From NCBI RefSeq assembly GCF_015207755.1, contig NZ_JADEWH010000009.1, positions 1 to 64,000 of the forward strand: a stretch of 64,000 bases of DNA, read 5' to 3'. Source of the DNA: Nodularia sp. LEGE 06071 (GTDB taxonomy: Bacteria > Cyanobacteriota > Cyanobacteriia > Cyanobacteriales > Nostocaceae). Made by a program: the position numbers and the translations under genes. Below, piece after piece: positions 37,501-45,891 of this stretch. The notes under the pieces were generated by a model. The model searched no databases. It was not told the origin of the DNA and worked only from the letters and a program-made list of their open reading frames with translations. Each line of letters starts with the position of its first letter. The stretch's first letter is position 1.

Positions 37501-40500
37501 CCAGCAGGTTTAACAGAAATTGCCACCTATGCATCTGGTATTGGCCCCTCGAAACGGATGATTCAATCTGTGCAAGGTGTTGATGCCGATGGTGATGGTC
37601 AAGCCGATGATGTCAATGGTGATGGCGTTGTTAACGATGCTGATAAAACCCTTACCGCACCCACAACACTGGTGCAAGATGCCCACACCGCAGGTTTGCT
37701 GGTACATCCTTATACCTTCCGCAACGAAGGACGTTTCCTAGCTGCCGACTACAACGGCAATCCAGTTTTAGAATACATAGATTTCATTAATTTAGGTGTT
37801 GATGGCTACTTTACAGACTTTCCTGGCACAGGTAACCAAGTCCGTGATCAATTAACTGGGCAGTTTGTCATCTCTCCTGATAACCCTGCGCTGATCCCCC
37901 CTGAGTTTGCCACCTTAGATGGTTCTGCACCTTTGGTGATTGGACACCGGGGCGCTAGTGGTTCCCGTCCAGAACATACCCTAGAAGCATATAAATTAGC
38001 GATCGCTGATGGGGCGGATTTCATTGAACCTGACCTAGTAGCCACCAAAGACGGATACCTAATCGCCCGTCATGAAAATGCCTTAGCCATCCTCAATGAT
38101 GATGGTTCAGTGAATAGAACTGACACCAGTACTGATGTTAACGAACGTCCAGAATTTAGCGATCGCTTCACTACCAAAGTTATTGATGGTCGCACAATCA
38201 GGGGTTGGTTTAGCGAAGACTTCACCCTAGCAGAAATCAAAACCCTCAATTCCATTGAACGTCTGCCAGACTTACGGGGAACCAATTTCGATGGTGATGG
38301 GCTGAAAGTTCCCACCCTGCAAGAAATCATTGATTTGGTGAAGCAGGTAGAAGCGGAAACCGGGCGCAAAATTGGCATTTATCCGGAAACCAAGCACCCC
38401 ACCTTCTTTGCTTCGGAAGGCACACTTTTAGATGGTTCAGCCATCAACATGAATCTAGGTCAGATGATTGTTGACACCTTAGTAGCCGAAAACTTCACTG
38501 ACCCCAGCCGGACATTTATTCAGTCCTTCGAGGTCGGCAATCTCCTGGAACTGAAACAATCCATCATGCCAGCCGCCGGCATTGACATCCCCCTAGTTCA
38601 ACTGCTGGGTGGTGCTAATGCTAGACCTTATGACTTTATAGTCAGTGGCGACTCCCGCACCTACGGCGACTTGACCCAGCCCACAGAATTAGCGATCATT
38701 GCTACCTACGCAAGCGGTATTGGCCCCAACAAGCGGCTGATTGTCCCGACTGGTGCAGGTGGTGTCCTCCAAGCACCTACAACTTTGGTAGAAGATGCCC
38801 ATGCAGTCGGTTTGCTGTTACACCCCTACACCTTCCGCAACGAAGACATCTTCCTCGCACCAGACTACAACGGCGACCCCAAACTAGAATATCAACAGTT
38901 CATAGACTTAGGCGTTGATGGTTTCTTCTCTGACTTCCCCGGTACAGGTAGCTTAGTCCTACAACAAATCATCGGTGATCCAGTTTTCGCAAATTTGGGC
39001 GGTTCACGCGGATTTGAAGGCATGGCTATCAGCCTGGATAAGAAAACCATCTATCCCATGTTGGAAGGTACTGTAATTGGTGATCCGGCTAATTCCTTAC
39101 GCATCTATGAATTTGATGTCGAATCGAAACAGTACCAGGGTTTAGCTGGCTACTACCGCATGGAACAACCCAATCACGCCATCGGTGCATTAACGGTGAT
39201 CAATGAAAATGAATTTCTGGTCATTGAACGAGACAATAATCAAGGTGCATCTGCCCAGTTTAAGAAGATATTCAAGATTGATTTATCTCAACAAGATGCC
39301 AATGGTTTTGTAGCCAAAGAGGAAATCGTTGATTTATTGAATATCAGTGACCCCAATGATTTAAATGGAGACGGTGACACGAAGTTTACCTTTCCCTTCG
39401 TGACGATTGAAGCTGTAGTAGTAATTGATCAAAACACACTTCTACTAGCTAACGATAATAATTATCCCTTCTCAGTCGGCAGACCACCTGCTATAGACAA
39501 CAACGAAATCATTCTCTTAGGTTTAGATAAGCCGCTAAATTTGGGTACTCCTGTAGTTAGTATTGTAGCCCAGGTTCCCGATGCAGCAGAACAAGGCAAT
39601 CAACCAGGAGTATTCCGCATTTCCCGCGTTGGTAACACCAGTAAATCCCTAACGGTTAACTACACCATCGATGGTACTGCTACGAATGGCGTTGATTACA
39701 ACAACCTCACTAGCGTTGCGACTATCGCCGCCGGTCAAACCTTCGTGGATGTGACGGTCATCCCAGTCGATGATAATTTAGTCGAAGGTGATGAAACTGT
39801 CATCCTCAACTTAGTTGATCAACCTGAATACGTTCTCGGTATCAACACTGCCACTGTCACCATTGCCGACAACGATTTTGTGCCACTGGTAAATAATTCT
39901 GGCAGCGATACCTTTACGATTCGCGGTAGCAGTGACACAGTACAACTCCAAGTTAGTCTCACCAGAACCAGACCAACTCAGGAGAATGAATTGGGTGTAT
40001 TTACAGTGGATGATGCTGAAGGTAGAATCAACGGTATTGCACCAGGGGACGCAGGTTATGCCGAAGCTGCATTAGGACGGGCGCAAGCAATTTTCTCGGC
40101 TGTGCATAGATTACCTACTGGCTTTAGTCGGGACAACATCACCCGCTTAGTAGAATTTAACTCAGGCGATAATCTGAGATTCTATGTAGTGCCAAATGGG
40201 ACAACGGATGAAGTCCAAGCTGGAGTTATCCCCATCACAGATGTACTATTTGCTGATGCTGCAACTCAAAGAGTTACTGACTTGGGCAACGATGAATTTT
40301 CCTTAGCTTGGAAGGTTAAACCGTTGAGAAGCTCAACCTACCAGGATTTCGAGGTGAAGATTCAAGCGACTGAGCAACCATTACCTTTAGGTACAGGTTT
40401 ACAAAGTGGCTCACAATCTGAGTTGATTGATTTACGAGGGATTACGCAATCTGTACAAGCGGAATTTGTGGTTAACAGAGATGCAACCTTTAATAACTAC

Positions 40501-40890
40501 GTCAGCTTCTATCGGGTAACTGATGAAAATGGCGGTATTGACATCAACGGCGATCGCATAGCAGATATTCTTCCTGGAGAAGTAGGTTACGCCCAAGCCG
40601 CCGTTAATGCACGTATTCCAGGTATTGACCTCACGACAAATAACCGCCGGACAACAACTTACACAGCGACTTTAGAGCCTGGTTATATCTTCGCACCATT
40701 CATTATTGCTGATGGCAGTCCGGCAAATATGAATGATCAGCAAGTTTATTTCCCATTCTTAGGCGCTAATTCCACACAGGTAGACCACATTACCATGTTA
40801 GGAAATAACGTCTTTGGCTTTGAGGATCTACAACATGGTGACAAAGACTTTAACGATATGATTGTCCGCGTTAATTTGACTGTTGGCTAA
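31594..40890 (+). CDS. Giant EEP / phytase / tandem GDPD / DUF4114 protein
   Basis: 3098 residues, no Sec signal; ATG with CAGGAG seven bases upstream. Order: EEP phosphatase/nuclease domain (1-386, ending [11 protein letters not shown]); phytase-type esterase-like domain (392-760); beta-propeller 3-phytase (768-1150, with [10 protein letters not shown] and [11 protein letters not shown]); second esterase-like domain (1155-1559); first half of a third (1560-1737, with [20 protein letters not shown]); two glycerophosphodiester phosphodiesterases (1739-2085 and 2112-2457, each with [25 protein letters not shown] and PETKHPTF); the second half of the third esterase-like domain (2461-2652); Calx-beta (2652-2762); and two DUF4114-like domains (2769-2930 and 2931-3098, ending [14 protein letters not shown]). 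It probably releases phosphate from phytate, phosphodiesters and nucleic acid outside the cell. Confidence 0.8.
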   Translation: MVSTSTIRFSQFNASLNRNADGQLVSDLSTPNNPQAQAVAEIIQRNQPDVLLINEFDYFEGNPTAAVEQFLQNYLAVSQNGATPVEYPYFYIAPSNTGVSSGFDLDNNGTVVTTPGAPGYGDDAFGFGNYPGQFGMLLLSKYPIDTANVRTFQNFLWKDMPDSLLSTIALPDSDTPWYSAEEQEVLRLSSKSHWDIPIQVNGEIIHVLASHPTPPVFDGTEDRNGKRNHDEIRLWSDYISPGKGNYIYDDQGQLGGLNPGSRFVIMGDQNADPVDGDSFDRAILQLLQNPAINTNSIPSSVGAIQQSDLQGGANLNHGGNSAFDTADFADGNPGNLRADYVLPSADLQIVNSEVFWPLNTDPNFSLVGTFPFPSSDHRLVWVDVQTGATEAGKTLAEVTFEGQTTFTTGFIPPGEAGTVNGVTIPMGGLSGVTYDRTNNLYYSISDDRSQNGPARFYTFTLDPATSAVTFTNVTPLKDINGNFFAALTVDPEGIALTEDGTIFVSSEGEANINAGRVSDPFIKEFSLTGEELRSLPVPSKFLPVVADTNGDGIINAGDTQISGVRNNLAFESLTITPDQKTLYTATENALIQDGERASVFSSSPSRILQYNLFSGQPEKEYLYITDPVAVPPVPETGFSDNGLVDLLAINNRGTLLALERSFAVGVGNTIKIYEISLQGATDISFYDSLNDLSTEQFAAIQPAQKRLLLNLDDLNLDTGLDNVEGLAFGPTLADGRQSIVLVSDNNFNATQFTQILTLSADLIPTAAPRVETRPDLFNDEDPAQSVVDQNADADDPAIYVNATNSADSLVLTAVKDAGLRVYDLSGNLLQTVNPGGIRYNNIDLQYSFNLGGESVDIAVASDRQNDTLVFFKINPNGNAEGEYLEDITDSSIGTLFQSAPFAPPYSADESSAYGLAMYRSLITNDYYVFANRADTGDVAQYKLIDTGNGKIGVERVRQFTIPTTAGLDPQTEGMVADQETGFLYIGQENVGIWKFQAEPDGGTTGKLIDQVKELGGSNLIADVEGLTIYYGANGTGYLLASSQGDNTFAVYNRQGNNEYLGRFAVGNNGAIDSVQESDGADVINVSLGANFPYGLFVTQDGNNDPSKLVEDDGELENVNANFKFVPWENIAYAFPNPLNIDTTAYDPRNPMAQPKLTNYDFQDLPTLGTTSAGEDILLGGFSGLYFQGKAANGNLKFVTHTDRGPNGEPTGFNRPFLLPDFQPEIVSFELNQSTGEITITKRTGLFRQDGTTPLTGLPNLQGGAGGLAYTDEIGVDLDNNPLANDPLGADLEGIVVAPNGDYWMVDEYRPAIYHFDSNGKLIDRFIPQGTATATDPDQAVGTFGTEVLPEVYAQRRNNRGFEAVALEGNKLYAFIQSAIDNPDVTNDATSRNSRNLRILEFDVISKTVTGEYLYLLDDITGSGNTRTDKIGDAVSLGNGKFAVVERDDRSGADANKLIYEIDLAAATNINNSANLNLPDGKTIEQLSPAELAAANITPVTKALIANAAQLGYTGVEKLEGLALVAPNTLALLNDNDFGVAGPTPARLGILELPNNLTSTPQVTLVGFASLPADTFAEGPASGNAITGNTNGRDVPFAQQPIQGFSSVQVADDNSFWFLSDNGFGNKANSPDYLLRIYRVDPSFRGAESGDGSVNVLDFVQLSDPDNKIPFEIINENTTERLLTGSDFDPESLVVAADGTFWIGEEFGPYLLHFDATGKLIEAPIDTPNYVSLNTLDGQPPIVIGHRGASGELPEHTLGAYKLAIERGADFIEPDLVATKDGVLIARHEPNIINTTDVASRPEFSDRFTTKMVDGVAEEGFFVSDFTLAEIKTLRAIMPQGFRTQVFNGLYEIPTLAEIIELVQQIEADTGKKIGIYPETKHPTFHDDLGLSLEEPLLATLEATGFTDPSRIYIQSFEVSNLKELSQLTNIPLVQLFGAGGINLDGSLIETRPYDFVVSDDDRTYADLRTPAGLTEIATYASGIGPSKRMIQSVQGVDADGDGQADDVNGDGVVNDADKTLTAPTTLVQDAHTAGLLVHPYTFRNEGRFLAADYNGNPVLEYIDFINLGVDGYFTDFPGTGNQVRDQLTGQFVISPDNPALIPPEFATLDGSAPLVIGHRGASGSRPEHTLEAYKLAIADGADFIEPDLVATKDGYLIARHENALAILNDDGSVNRTDTSTDVNERPEFSDRFTTKVIDGRTIRGWFSEDFTLAEIKTLNSIERLPDLRGTNFDGDGLKVPTLQEIIDLVKQVEAETGRKIGIYPETKHPTFFASEGTLLDGSAINMNLGQMIVDTLVAENFTDPSRTFIQSFEVGNLLELKQSIMPAAGIDIPLVQLLGGANARPYDFIVSGDSRTYGDLTQPTELAIIATYASGIGPNKRLIVPTGAGGVLQAPTTLVEDAHAVGLLLHPYTFRNEDIFLAPDYNGDPKLEYQQFIDLGVDGFFSDFPGTGSLVLQQIIGDPVFANLGGSRGFEGMAISLDKKTIYPMLEGTVIGDPANSLRIYEFDVESKQYQGLAGYYRMEQPNHAIGALTVINENEFLVIERDNNQGASAQFKKIFKIDLSQQDANGFVAKEEIVDLLNISDPNDLNGDGDTKFTFPFVTIEAVVVIDQNTLLLANDNNYPFSVGRPPAIDNNEIILLGLDKPLNLGTPVVSIVAQVPDAAEQGNQPGVFRISRVGNTSKSLTVNYTIDGTATNGVDYNNLTSVATIAAGQTFVDVTVIPVDDNLVEGDETVILNLVDQPEYVLGINTATVTIADNDFVPLVNNSGSDTFTIRGSSDTVQLQVSLTRTRPTQENELGVFTVDDAEGRINGIAPGDAGYAEAALGRAQAIFSAVHRLPTGFSRDNITRLVEFNSGDNLRFYVVPNGTTDEVQAGVIPITDVLFADAATQRVTDLGNDEFSLAWKVKPLRSSTYQDFEVKIQATEQPLPLGTGLQSGSQSELIDLRGITQSVQAEFVVNRDATFNNYVSFYRVTDENGGIDINGDRIADILPGEVGYAQAAVNARIPGIDLTTNNRRTTTYTATLEPGYIFAPFIIADGSPANMNDQQVYFPFLGANSTQVDHITMLGNNVFGFEDLQHGDKDFNDMIVRVNLTVG

Positions 40891-40918
40891 GTTAGATTTC
40901 ACTGCATAAACAACAATT

Positions 40919-40958
40919 AGAGTCAATACCAAGTATTATGGTGTGGCTCTGATTTTTT
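40919..40958 (+). terminator. Candidate terminator of the giant phytase gene
   Basis: Nested stems: AATAC/GTATT with a CAA loop inside AGAGTC...GGCTCT (one wobble and a bulge), followed by GATTTTTT. It lies 30 bp after the stop codon. Confidence 0.45.
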
Positions 40959-41074
40959 ATATTTATATTGATTTATCTGTTGTATTTATGACAAAAATTA
41001 TAAAATTAGAATTGCTCCCTGCACATCGACAAAACCCCAAAAAGTTCTCAGATGATAGATGGTAAAATATTTTC

Positions 41075-41344
41075 ATGCAGTTTGAGTGGAACAAGAATAA
41101 GGCGGCAAGCAATTTATCAAAGCATGGAGTCTCATTTGAGGAAGCAAAAACAGTTTTTGATGATCCTCTCTACATTGACTTCTATGATCCAGACCATTCT
41201 GAGGATGAACAGCGATACCTCATTGTCGGGGAGTCGAAGCAAAGACGATTATTGATTGTGTCATACACTGAAAGAGGTAATTCAATTCGCCTGATCAGTG
41301 CCAGAGAAGTTACACGAACTGAGAGAGAAGCCTATGAAGAATGA
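41075..41344 (+). CDS. brnT: BrnT-family toxin
   Basis: 89 residues with the full BrnT pattern: FEWNKNKAASNLSKHGVSFEEA at the N-terminus, VFDDPLYIDFYDPDHSEDEQRYLIVG and the C-terminal IRLISAREVTRTEREAYEE, all in outline. BrnT is a RelE-like ribonuclease that arrests translation until its antitoxin binds. The antitoxin gene starts inside the last codons (11-bp overlap). It is the first gene of a toxin-antitoxin/defence island after the giant phytase gene. Confidence 0.85.
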   Translation: MQFEWNKNKAASNLSKHGVSFEEAKTVFDDPLYIDFYDPDHSEDEQRYLIVGESKQRRLLIVSYTERGNSIRLISAREVTRTEREAYEE

Positions 41345-41600
41345 GAAGTCAGAAATGGAAGATGATCTTCGGACAGAGTATGATTTGAAGAGCTTGCGAG
41401 TTAGAAAGTTAGGCTCAGAAAGAAACACCTTTGGCGGCACAACTGTACGGTTGGAACCTGATGTTGCACAGATGTTTCCTAGTGCTGAAGCGGTTAATGA
41501 AGCGTTACGATTTTTGATCAGAGTTATGCGAGATAACCAAACTGTTGCTTCTATTACGCAGGCTAACACGTCGTTTGAGCGGACGGAGGAAAGCCCCTAG
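41334..41600 (+). CDS. Antitoxin of BrnT (BrnA/CopG-like)
   Basis: 88 residues from the ATG at 41334, which overlaps brnT; the longer frame from 41298 lies wholly inside brnT and is rejected. N-terminal acidic part (MEDDLRTEYDLKSLRVRKLG), then VRLEPDVAQMFPSAEAVNEALRFLIRVMR, a ribbon-helix-helix-like segment as in BrnA antitoxins. It should neutralise BrnT and repress the operon. A paralogue lies 31 bp downstream. Confidence 0.75.
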   Translation: MKNEKSEMEDDLRTEYDLKSLRVRKLGSERNTFGGTTVRLEPDVAQMFPSAEAVNEALRFLIRVMRDNQTVASITQANTSFERTEESP

Positions 41601-41631
41601 TCCTAAGTTTGAGCTTATTTGCCGCAGTTTT

Positions 41632-41877
41632 ATGAAGAAGGCAGTTGAGAATCAAATGGAAGACGAATTACGTCCTGAGTACGGCTTCGCCCAAATGAAG
41701 GGAGGAATTAGGAGCAAGTATGTTGAGCGATATCGTACAGGGACAAACTTAGTGCTTTTAGATCCCGATGTTGCTCAAGCTTTTCCCAATGATGAAGCAG
41801 TAAATGACGCATTACGATTATTGATTCAGGTTGCCCAGCGCCAGCACCACAATAATACGGTACAGCAGACGGAATAA
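41632..41877 (+). CDS. Second BrnA-like antitoxin paralogue
   Basis: 81 residues from ATG 41632. It shares with the previous gene QMEDELRPEYGF (versus EMEDDLRTEYDL) and LLDPDVAQAFPNDEAVNDALRLLIQV (versus LEPDVAQMFPSAEAVNEALRFLIRV in outline). No second toxin follows: the next sequence is an integrase relic. It is therefore either a spare antitoxin for BrnT or the remains of a second pair whose toxin was lost. Confidence 0.7.
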   Translation: MKKAVENQMEDELRPEYGFAQMKGGIRSKYVERYRTGTNLVLLDPDVAQAFPNDEAVNDALRLLIQVAQRQHHNNTVQQTE

Positions 41878-41888
41878 AAAACTTTGGA

Positions 41889-42002
41889 AAGGATATATCG
41901 CCTAATCCAGTAAATATAAGTTTTCTTTGTTTGGTAAGAATAGTGCTTAAGTCGGATAACATCCTGTACTTGTTCTAGTAGTTTCTTGGGAAGTTGTTCC
42001 AT
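41889..42002 (-). pseudogene. Integron-type tyrosine recombinase N-terminal relic
   Basis: Thirty-eight codons read MEQLPKKLLEQVQDVIRLKH then YSYQTKKTYIYWIRRYIL, the N-terminal SAM-like DNA-binding segment of IntI-like integron integrases (QVQDVIRLKHYSYxTxKTYxxWIRRxI). After this the frame diverges and ends within 21 codons; the catalytic domain (R...HxxR...Y) is absent. It is a decayed integrase start between two accessory genes, which marks past recombination in the island. Confidence 0.7.
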
Positions 42003-42119
42003 AGAATTATATACAGAAAATTCTTTATAACACCAAGGGATATACGGAAAAATGCTATATAATATACCAAAAATGGGTTTTATATACAATACCTTATATT
42101 GTGACAGGAGTTGCCTGTA

Positions 42120-43043
42120 ATGTCAGATTTAACAAGTATTGAAAAAATTAAGTTAGAGAAAATACTCGAAATGGGCAGTGGTTATGTCCTTGATTTTGGA
42201 AACAGAACGTTTCAGGAATTTATCTTAGAAAATCAAAATATCGATATATACGATGAAAAATACAATTATCAAAGTGGTTCAAAAGCAAATCGATTAAGAG
42301 CATTTTGGAAAGAAGAGGCTAATCCTATAGTAGGAGAACTGTTGGAAAAATTGTTAGAATACTGGAGGGTAAAGAAGTTAATAGCTCAACAGAGTATTAG
42401 CCCTGAAGAGGAGAGCTTATTTAATGAATGCCAAAATATTACAGAAAGGTTAAAAGGAGATGCCGTAAAAAAGTGCAAAGATTCTCGGAAGAAAGAAGAA
42501 TTCTCTTTACTTCGATCTGATCTCTTGTTAGAATTTAATAGATTTGCAAGTTTAACAAATTTGGAAGATAAAAAACAGCGAGGGTTTTTACTCGAAGTTT
42601 TGCTAGGACGTATTTTTTCTCTTTATGAAATTCCAACTAAAGACAGCTTTAAGAGAAATGAAGGTGGAGAACAGATAGACGGTGCATTTAAGTTTGAAAA
42701 CTGGTTTTACTTAGTTGAATGTAAATGGACTCAAAAGCTCACGGATATACGAGAGCTAGATAGCCTTTACGGGAAAATTAATCGCTCTGGTAAGCAGACA
42801 TTAGGATTATTTTTGTCAATTAATGGCTGGTCAAAAAATGTATGCCCATTACTAAAGCACAATCCAGACAAATCTATCATTTTGATGGATGGCTATGATT
42901 TGCGATGTGTTCTTGTTGAGCATAATAACTTGGATTTGAAGGATTTACTTCTGAAAAAATTAGAGTCCTTAAATTTTGAAGGAGAGCCGTTTTATAGTGC
43001 AGCCCAATTATTGAAGAGTCATGAGCGCAATCAAATCACGTAA
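42120..43043 (+). CDS. AbiJ-like N-domain fused to PD-(D/E)XK nuclease
   Basis: 307 residues from ATG 42120; ACAGGAG lies nine bases upstream and rules out the TTG at 42111. The N-terminal domain (1-85: ILEMGSGYVLDFGNRTFQEF and SGSKANRLRAFWKEE) resembles an AbiJ N-terminal domain seen in abortive-infection proteins. A helical linker follows, then a restriction-endonuclease fold with E159 (FLLEVLLGRIF), D187 (EQIDGAF) and E200-x-K202 (LVECKW): the PD-(D/E)XK active site. Probably an antiphage effector that cuts nucleic acid; activity not shown. Single gene, no methylase nearby. Confidence 0.65.
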   Translation: MSDLTSIEKIKLEKILEMGSGYVLDFGNRTFQEFILENQNIDIYDEKYNYQSGSKANRLRAFWKEEANPIVGELLEKLLEYWRVKKLIAQQSISPEEESLFNECQNITERLKGDAVKKCKDSRKKEEFSLLRSDLLLEFNRFASLTNLEDKKQRGFLLEVLLGRIFSLYEIPTKDSFKRNEGGEQIDGAFKFENWFYLVECKWTQKLTDIRELDSLYGKINRSGKQTLGLFLSINGWSKNVCPLLKHNPDKSIILMDGYDLRCVLVEHNNLDLKDLLLKKLESLNFEGEPFYSAAQLLKSHERNQIT

Positions 43044-43113
43044 TTTGGGTTAAAGCACAAAACCTAGTAACCATAAATCTCTGTGTGCCTAAAACTTCAT
43101 TGGATCGGCTTTT

Positions 43114-43413
43114 TTATTCAATTCTATCCAACCACTGTTTTGGATCACGTTTTGCATGAAAGCAAGCAAGTACAAAAACTGTATCTTGGTCAAAAACATA
43201 GAGAATTACGTATGGAAATCGTCGGATTAATACTCGCCTTACCTGTTTGTGGATGACTTGGTAAGCAAAGGGATTTACTCCAATTCCCGACAGAGAAGCA
43301 TCGACTGCACGGACAAACTCAGAACCCAAACCTGGATTTTGGGATTCGTACCACTCAAAAGCATCCTGAATATCGTATTCTGCTTCTGGTTGGATAATCA
43401 AATTATAGTTCAT
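43114..43413 (-). CDS. RelE/ParE-type toxin
   Basis: 99 residues with the ParE/RelE plan: LIIQPEAEYDIQDAFEWYESQNPGLGSEFVRAVD in outline, then a C-terminal basic strand set (VRRVLIRRFPYVILYVFDQDTVFVLACFHAKRDPKQW in outline). It inhibits DNA gyrase (ParE) or cuts mRNA (RelE); sequence alone does not decide. The start overlaps the antitoxin stop by four bases (ATGA, 43410-43413), so translation is coupled. Confidence 0.85.
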   Translation of the reverse strand: MNYNLIIQPEAEYDIQDAFEWYESQNPGLGSEFVRAVDASLSGIGVNPFAYQVIHKQVRRVLIRRFPYVILYVFDQDTVFVLACFHAKRDPKQWLDRIE

Positions 43414-43637
43414 TCAGAGAAGCCTAAGCGTTTTTTAACCTCTTCCCAAGTAGAACCATTTGCATGGTTTTTCTGGTAATTTTCTAACCGTCGATCTAGT
43501 TCTTGTCGTTGGGTTTCACTCAGGGGAAATTCCTCTTGCTGTTCTAAGATACTATTCCATAAATCTTCAGCAAGTTGGATACGTTCTGCAACGCTGAGTT
43601 CAGAAATGTCAACTTTCAAGAGGGGATGGGAACTCAT
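43410..43637 (-). CDS. Addiction module antitoxin (PF09720-like)
   Basis: 75 residues: LSVAERIQLAEDLWNSI is the conserved core of small 'putative addiction module component' antitoxins that pair with ParE/RelE toxins, followed by PLSETQRQELDRRLENYQKNH and a C-terminal toxin-binding tail (STWEEVKKRLG). First gene of the pair; the toxin follows with a 4-bp overlap. Confidence 0.85.
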   Translation of the reverse strand: MSSHPLLKVDISELSVAERIQLAEDLWNSILEQQEEFPLSETQRQELDRRLENYQKNHANGSTWEEVKKRLGFSE

Positions 43638-43820
43638 AAATACGTACAGATTTAGGGTTAAGCTTTCACCTATTTTACAGGATTTTGGCTTGAGGCAGTG
43701 CTAAAGTTCTGGCAATGTTCCAGAGAAACCCCTAAGCGATCGCATTAGCCATTCTTGACAAGACAATGCGTTTGCATTACCTTGTAGATAGAGTTTCGCC
43801 GACAAGTTTAGAGGTTTGCT

Positions 43821-44153
43821 ATGGCTGTAAAAATAGCCCCATGCTCAGAATCTACCCTTACTGATCGTTATCAAACTACAGTCCCTGATGCCGTTCGTAA
43901 AGTCCTTGGTTTGAAAAAGCGTGATAAAATCTGCTACACCATCCAGTCTGACGGACAAGTGGTAATTTCTCGCGCTGAACAGATGGAAAGCGACCCTGTA
44001 TTGGGGAAGTTTTTGAATTTTCTAGCACGAGATATGGAAAATAACCCTCAGCACTTAAAAGCAATTAGCTCAGATTTAGTCAACCGTGTTCAGTCCTTGG
44101 TATCTGAAGTTGATGTTGATCTTGATGCACCACTATCGGACGAGGATGAATAA
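43821..44153 (+). CDS. prlF: PrlF/SohA-type antitoxin
   Basis: 110 residues with an AbrB-like N-terminus (ESTLTDRYQTTVPDAVRKVLGL then RDKICYTIQSDGQVVISRAE), i.e. the swapped-hairpin DNA-binding fold, and a C-terminal part (SDPVLGKFLNFLARDME) typical of PrlF/SohA. It neutralises the YhaV ribonuclease and represses the operon. The toxin gene starts two bases after its stop. Confidence 0.85.
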   Translation: MAVKIAPCSESTLTDRYQTTVPDAVRKVLGLKKRDKICYTIQSDGQVVISRAEQMESDPVLGKFLNFLARDMENNPQHLKAISSDLVNRVQSLVSEVDVDLDAPLSDEDE

Positions 44154-44155
44154 GT

Positions 44156-44653
44156 TTGTCTGTAGATCAGCCACTGGTAATTAATGGGTGGAATATATTT
44201 GCCCATTCTCTATTCCTCACGCAGTTTGAAGAACTTCTCACGCAGGTTGAGCATTTGCGTCAAAAGCATCCTCAAGACTACAAGAAGAAAAACGCCACAA
44301 AACGTCTAGCTGCGATCGCAACTTTGGCATTTGATGTTATTCCTCAAGATCCCACACGTACTGATTATCGCCAAGGCAATACACTGGGAGATGATTACAA
44401 GCACTGGTTTAGAGCTAAATTTTTTCAGCAGTACCGACTGTTTTTCCGATATCACCAAGAGAGCAAAATTATCGTCTTCGCTTGGGTTAACGATGAAAAC
44501 TCTAAGCGAGCCTATGGCAGTAATACAGACGCTTATCGAGTTTTTCAGAAAATGCTGGAAAGTGGTCATCCTCCAGACGATTGGAATGATTTACTTCAAG
44601 AAGCAAAATATGAAACTAATCGTTTAAACAGAGTAATCAACTTAGAAATATAA
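44156..44653 (+). CDS. yhaV: YhaV-type toxin
   Basis: 165 residues; YhaV motifs: LVINGWNIFAHSLFLTQFEELL, KKKNATKRLAAIATLAFDVIPQDP, FRAKFFQQYRLFFRYH and VFAWVNDENSKRAYGS, quoted in parts. YhaV is a RelE-fold mRNA/rRNA endonuclease. The start is a TTG; GAGGA inside the end of prlF, nine bases upstream, is the likely ribosome site, so translation is coupled. Complete length. Confidence 0.85.
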   Translation: MSVDQPLVINGWNIFAHSLFLTQFEELLTQVEHLRQKHPQDYKKKNATKRLAAIATLAFDVIPQDPTRTDYRQGNTLGDDYKHWFRAKFFQQYRLFFRYHQESKIIVFAWVNDENSKRAYGSNTDAYRVFQKMLESGHPPDDWNDLLQEAKYETNRLNRVINLEI

Positions 44654-44770
44654 CTGGCTAGAAATATAGATATAAGACTACTATTTTAAGCTTTCCACGC
44701 CACTACAATACTTAATTTTGCTTTGGTATGCACTGGAATGAGGTACATCATAGCTCCCTCCTCGCTTGCG

Positions 44771-44915
44771 CTACGGTGTACACACATCCTGAACTAAAGA
44801 GATTTTCCAGTTTTAAAAACAGATTTTAACCGAAAATCCAGTTCCCCTCTTCGCTTGCGGGGTGGGGTGTTATGACACGAAAAAGAATTTCCCGACTTGT
44901 GTGCATCGCTTTACC
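44771..44915. mobile_element. MITE, degraded copy (CTACGGTGTACACA family)
   Basis: About 145 bp; its interior is clearly similar to the 58291-58445 element (TTCCAGT...AAAAACAGA, GGTTCCCCTC-like, CGCTTGCGGGG, TTATGACAC, AAAAAGAATTTCCCGACTT). The left end CTACGGTGTACACA (44771-44784) is intact; the right end is degraded. No target duplication visible. Confidence 0.7.
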
Positions 44916-45018
44916 ATCGAAAAGAGTGCCTATATTCCCTAAAGATGCTCTGTATTTATCTATACATATTTACTTGTAGTAGACCCAAAGAGTATGATAT
45001 ATCTGCATTGTGGGTAAA

Positions 45019-45048
45019 ATTAACCAAAAAATAACCTATAGGTAACAT
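45019..45048 (+). promoter_or_regulatory. PHO-box-like site before the secretion operon
   Basis: Three phased 8-mers: ATTAACCA (45019-45026), AATAACCT (45030-45037), GGTAACAT (45041-45048), with 11-bp period. They match PyTTAAPyPy(T/A) at 7, 6 and 5 positions (18 of 24). The site lies 31 bp before the ATG of the PpiC-like gene. A hand match and no more than suggestive. Confidence 0.35.
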
Positions 45049-45079
45049 TTTTCAAGTATCCTTTTGAAGACTATTGTTA

Positions 45080-45829
45080 ATGAAAAATATGACAGCAGTT
45101 CTAGAATCAGGCAATATCTGGCAACAAGCAGCGACTAATCTCAATCAGTCAACGACCGCAGAAATCTTGCAATTGCTGGAAAAATACCAAATGTTGCCAG
45201 CGCTGATCAAAGAAGTAGTGCTAGACCAAGCGATCGCACAAATTTCATGTACACCAGACGAAGAGAAAATTGCCCGTGAAAAGCTAGCCCAACATTATCA
45301 AATCACCTCCGATGATGCGCGTCAGCGTTGGTTAGAGCAAAATAATCTGAGTGTAGAACAGTTCAATGCGATCGCCATCCGCCAATTTAAAATCGAAAAA
45401 TTCAAGCACCTGACGTGGGGAAACGATATAGAATCCTATTATTCACAGCGCAAACCCCAACTAGATCGAGTCGTCTATTCTCTAATCAGAACAAATGACA
45501 TTGGGATTGCTCAAGAAATCTATTTTCGCCTCCAAGCCGGAGAACAAACTTTCGCCGAACTAGCACGAGAATATTCTCAAGGAACCGAAGCACAGACAAA
45601 TGGTCTCATCGGTCCCGTAGAATTGCAAACTATCCATCCAGCATTAGCAAAGATGTTAGCTAGTAGCCAGCCAAAGCAACTCTTACCACCAACTCAATTA
45701 GAAAACTGGATAGTCATAGTCCGCCTAGAGAAATTGTTGCTCGCACAGTTAGATAATTCACTGCGTCAACGCTTACTGAATGAACGCTTTCATAGTTGGC
45801 TACAAGCACAAATGACAGCCCAACATTGA
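45080..45829 (+). CDS. PpiC/parvulin-type peptidyl-prolyl isomerase
   Basis: 249 residues from ATG 45080 (TTG 45074 and ATG 45089 are also open). The N-terminal half is helical, SurA/PrsA-like (LLEKYQMLPALIKEVVLDQAI), and the second half is a parvulin domain (VVYSLIRTNDIGIAQEIYFR, EQTFAELAREYSQGTEAQTNGLIGPVE in outline). No signal peptide or lipobox. This gene type often precedes exporters of the cNMP/C39 kind in cyanobacteria, where it may assist export of the substrate. It is 62 bp from the ABC gene and probably heads the operon. Confidence 0.8.
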   Translation: MKNMTAVLESGNIWQQAATNLNQSTTAEILQLLEKYQMLPALIKEVVLDQAIAQISCTPDEEKIAREKLAQHYQITSDDARQRWLEQNNLSVEQFNAIAIRQFKIEKFKHLTWGNDIESYYSQRKPQLDRVVYSLIRTNDIGIAQEIYFRLQAGEQTFAELAREYSQGTEAQTNGLIGPVELQTIHPALAKMLASSQPKQLLPPTQLENWIVIVRLEKLLLAQLDNSLRQRLLNERFHSWLQAQMTAQH

Positions 45830-45891
45830 CAATTTCAACCTAATTTTTAGGTAGCAAATATGCATACACTTCTATATATATTAATCAGGAA

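Noticed and set aside
24883-40890. RTX-type haemolysin repeats in the giant proteins
   Set aside because: No GGxGxDxUx nonapeptides were found in either product.
40988-41065. 25-codon ORF before brnT (MTKIIKLELLPAHRQ...)
   Set aside because: Too short, with no ribosome site or known family.
44654-45079. Bacteriocin or NHLP-type precursor gene beside the exporter
   Set aside because: No small ORF with a double-Gly leader was seen on either side of the operon.
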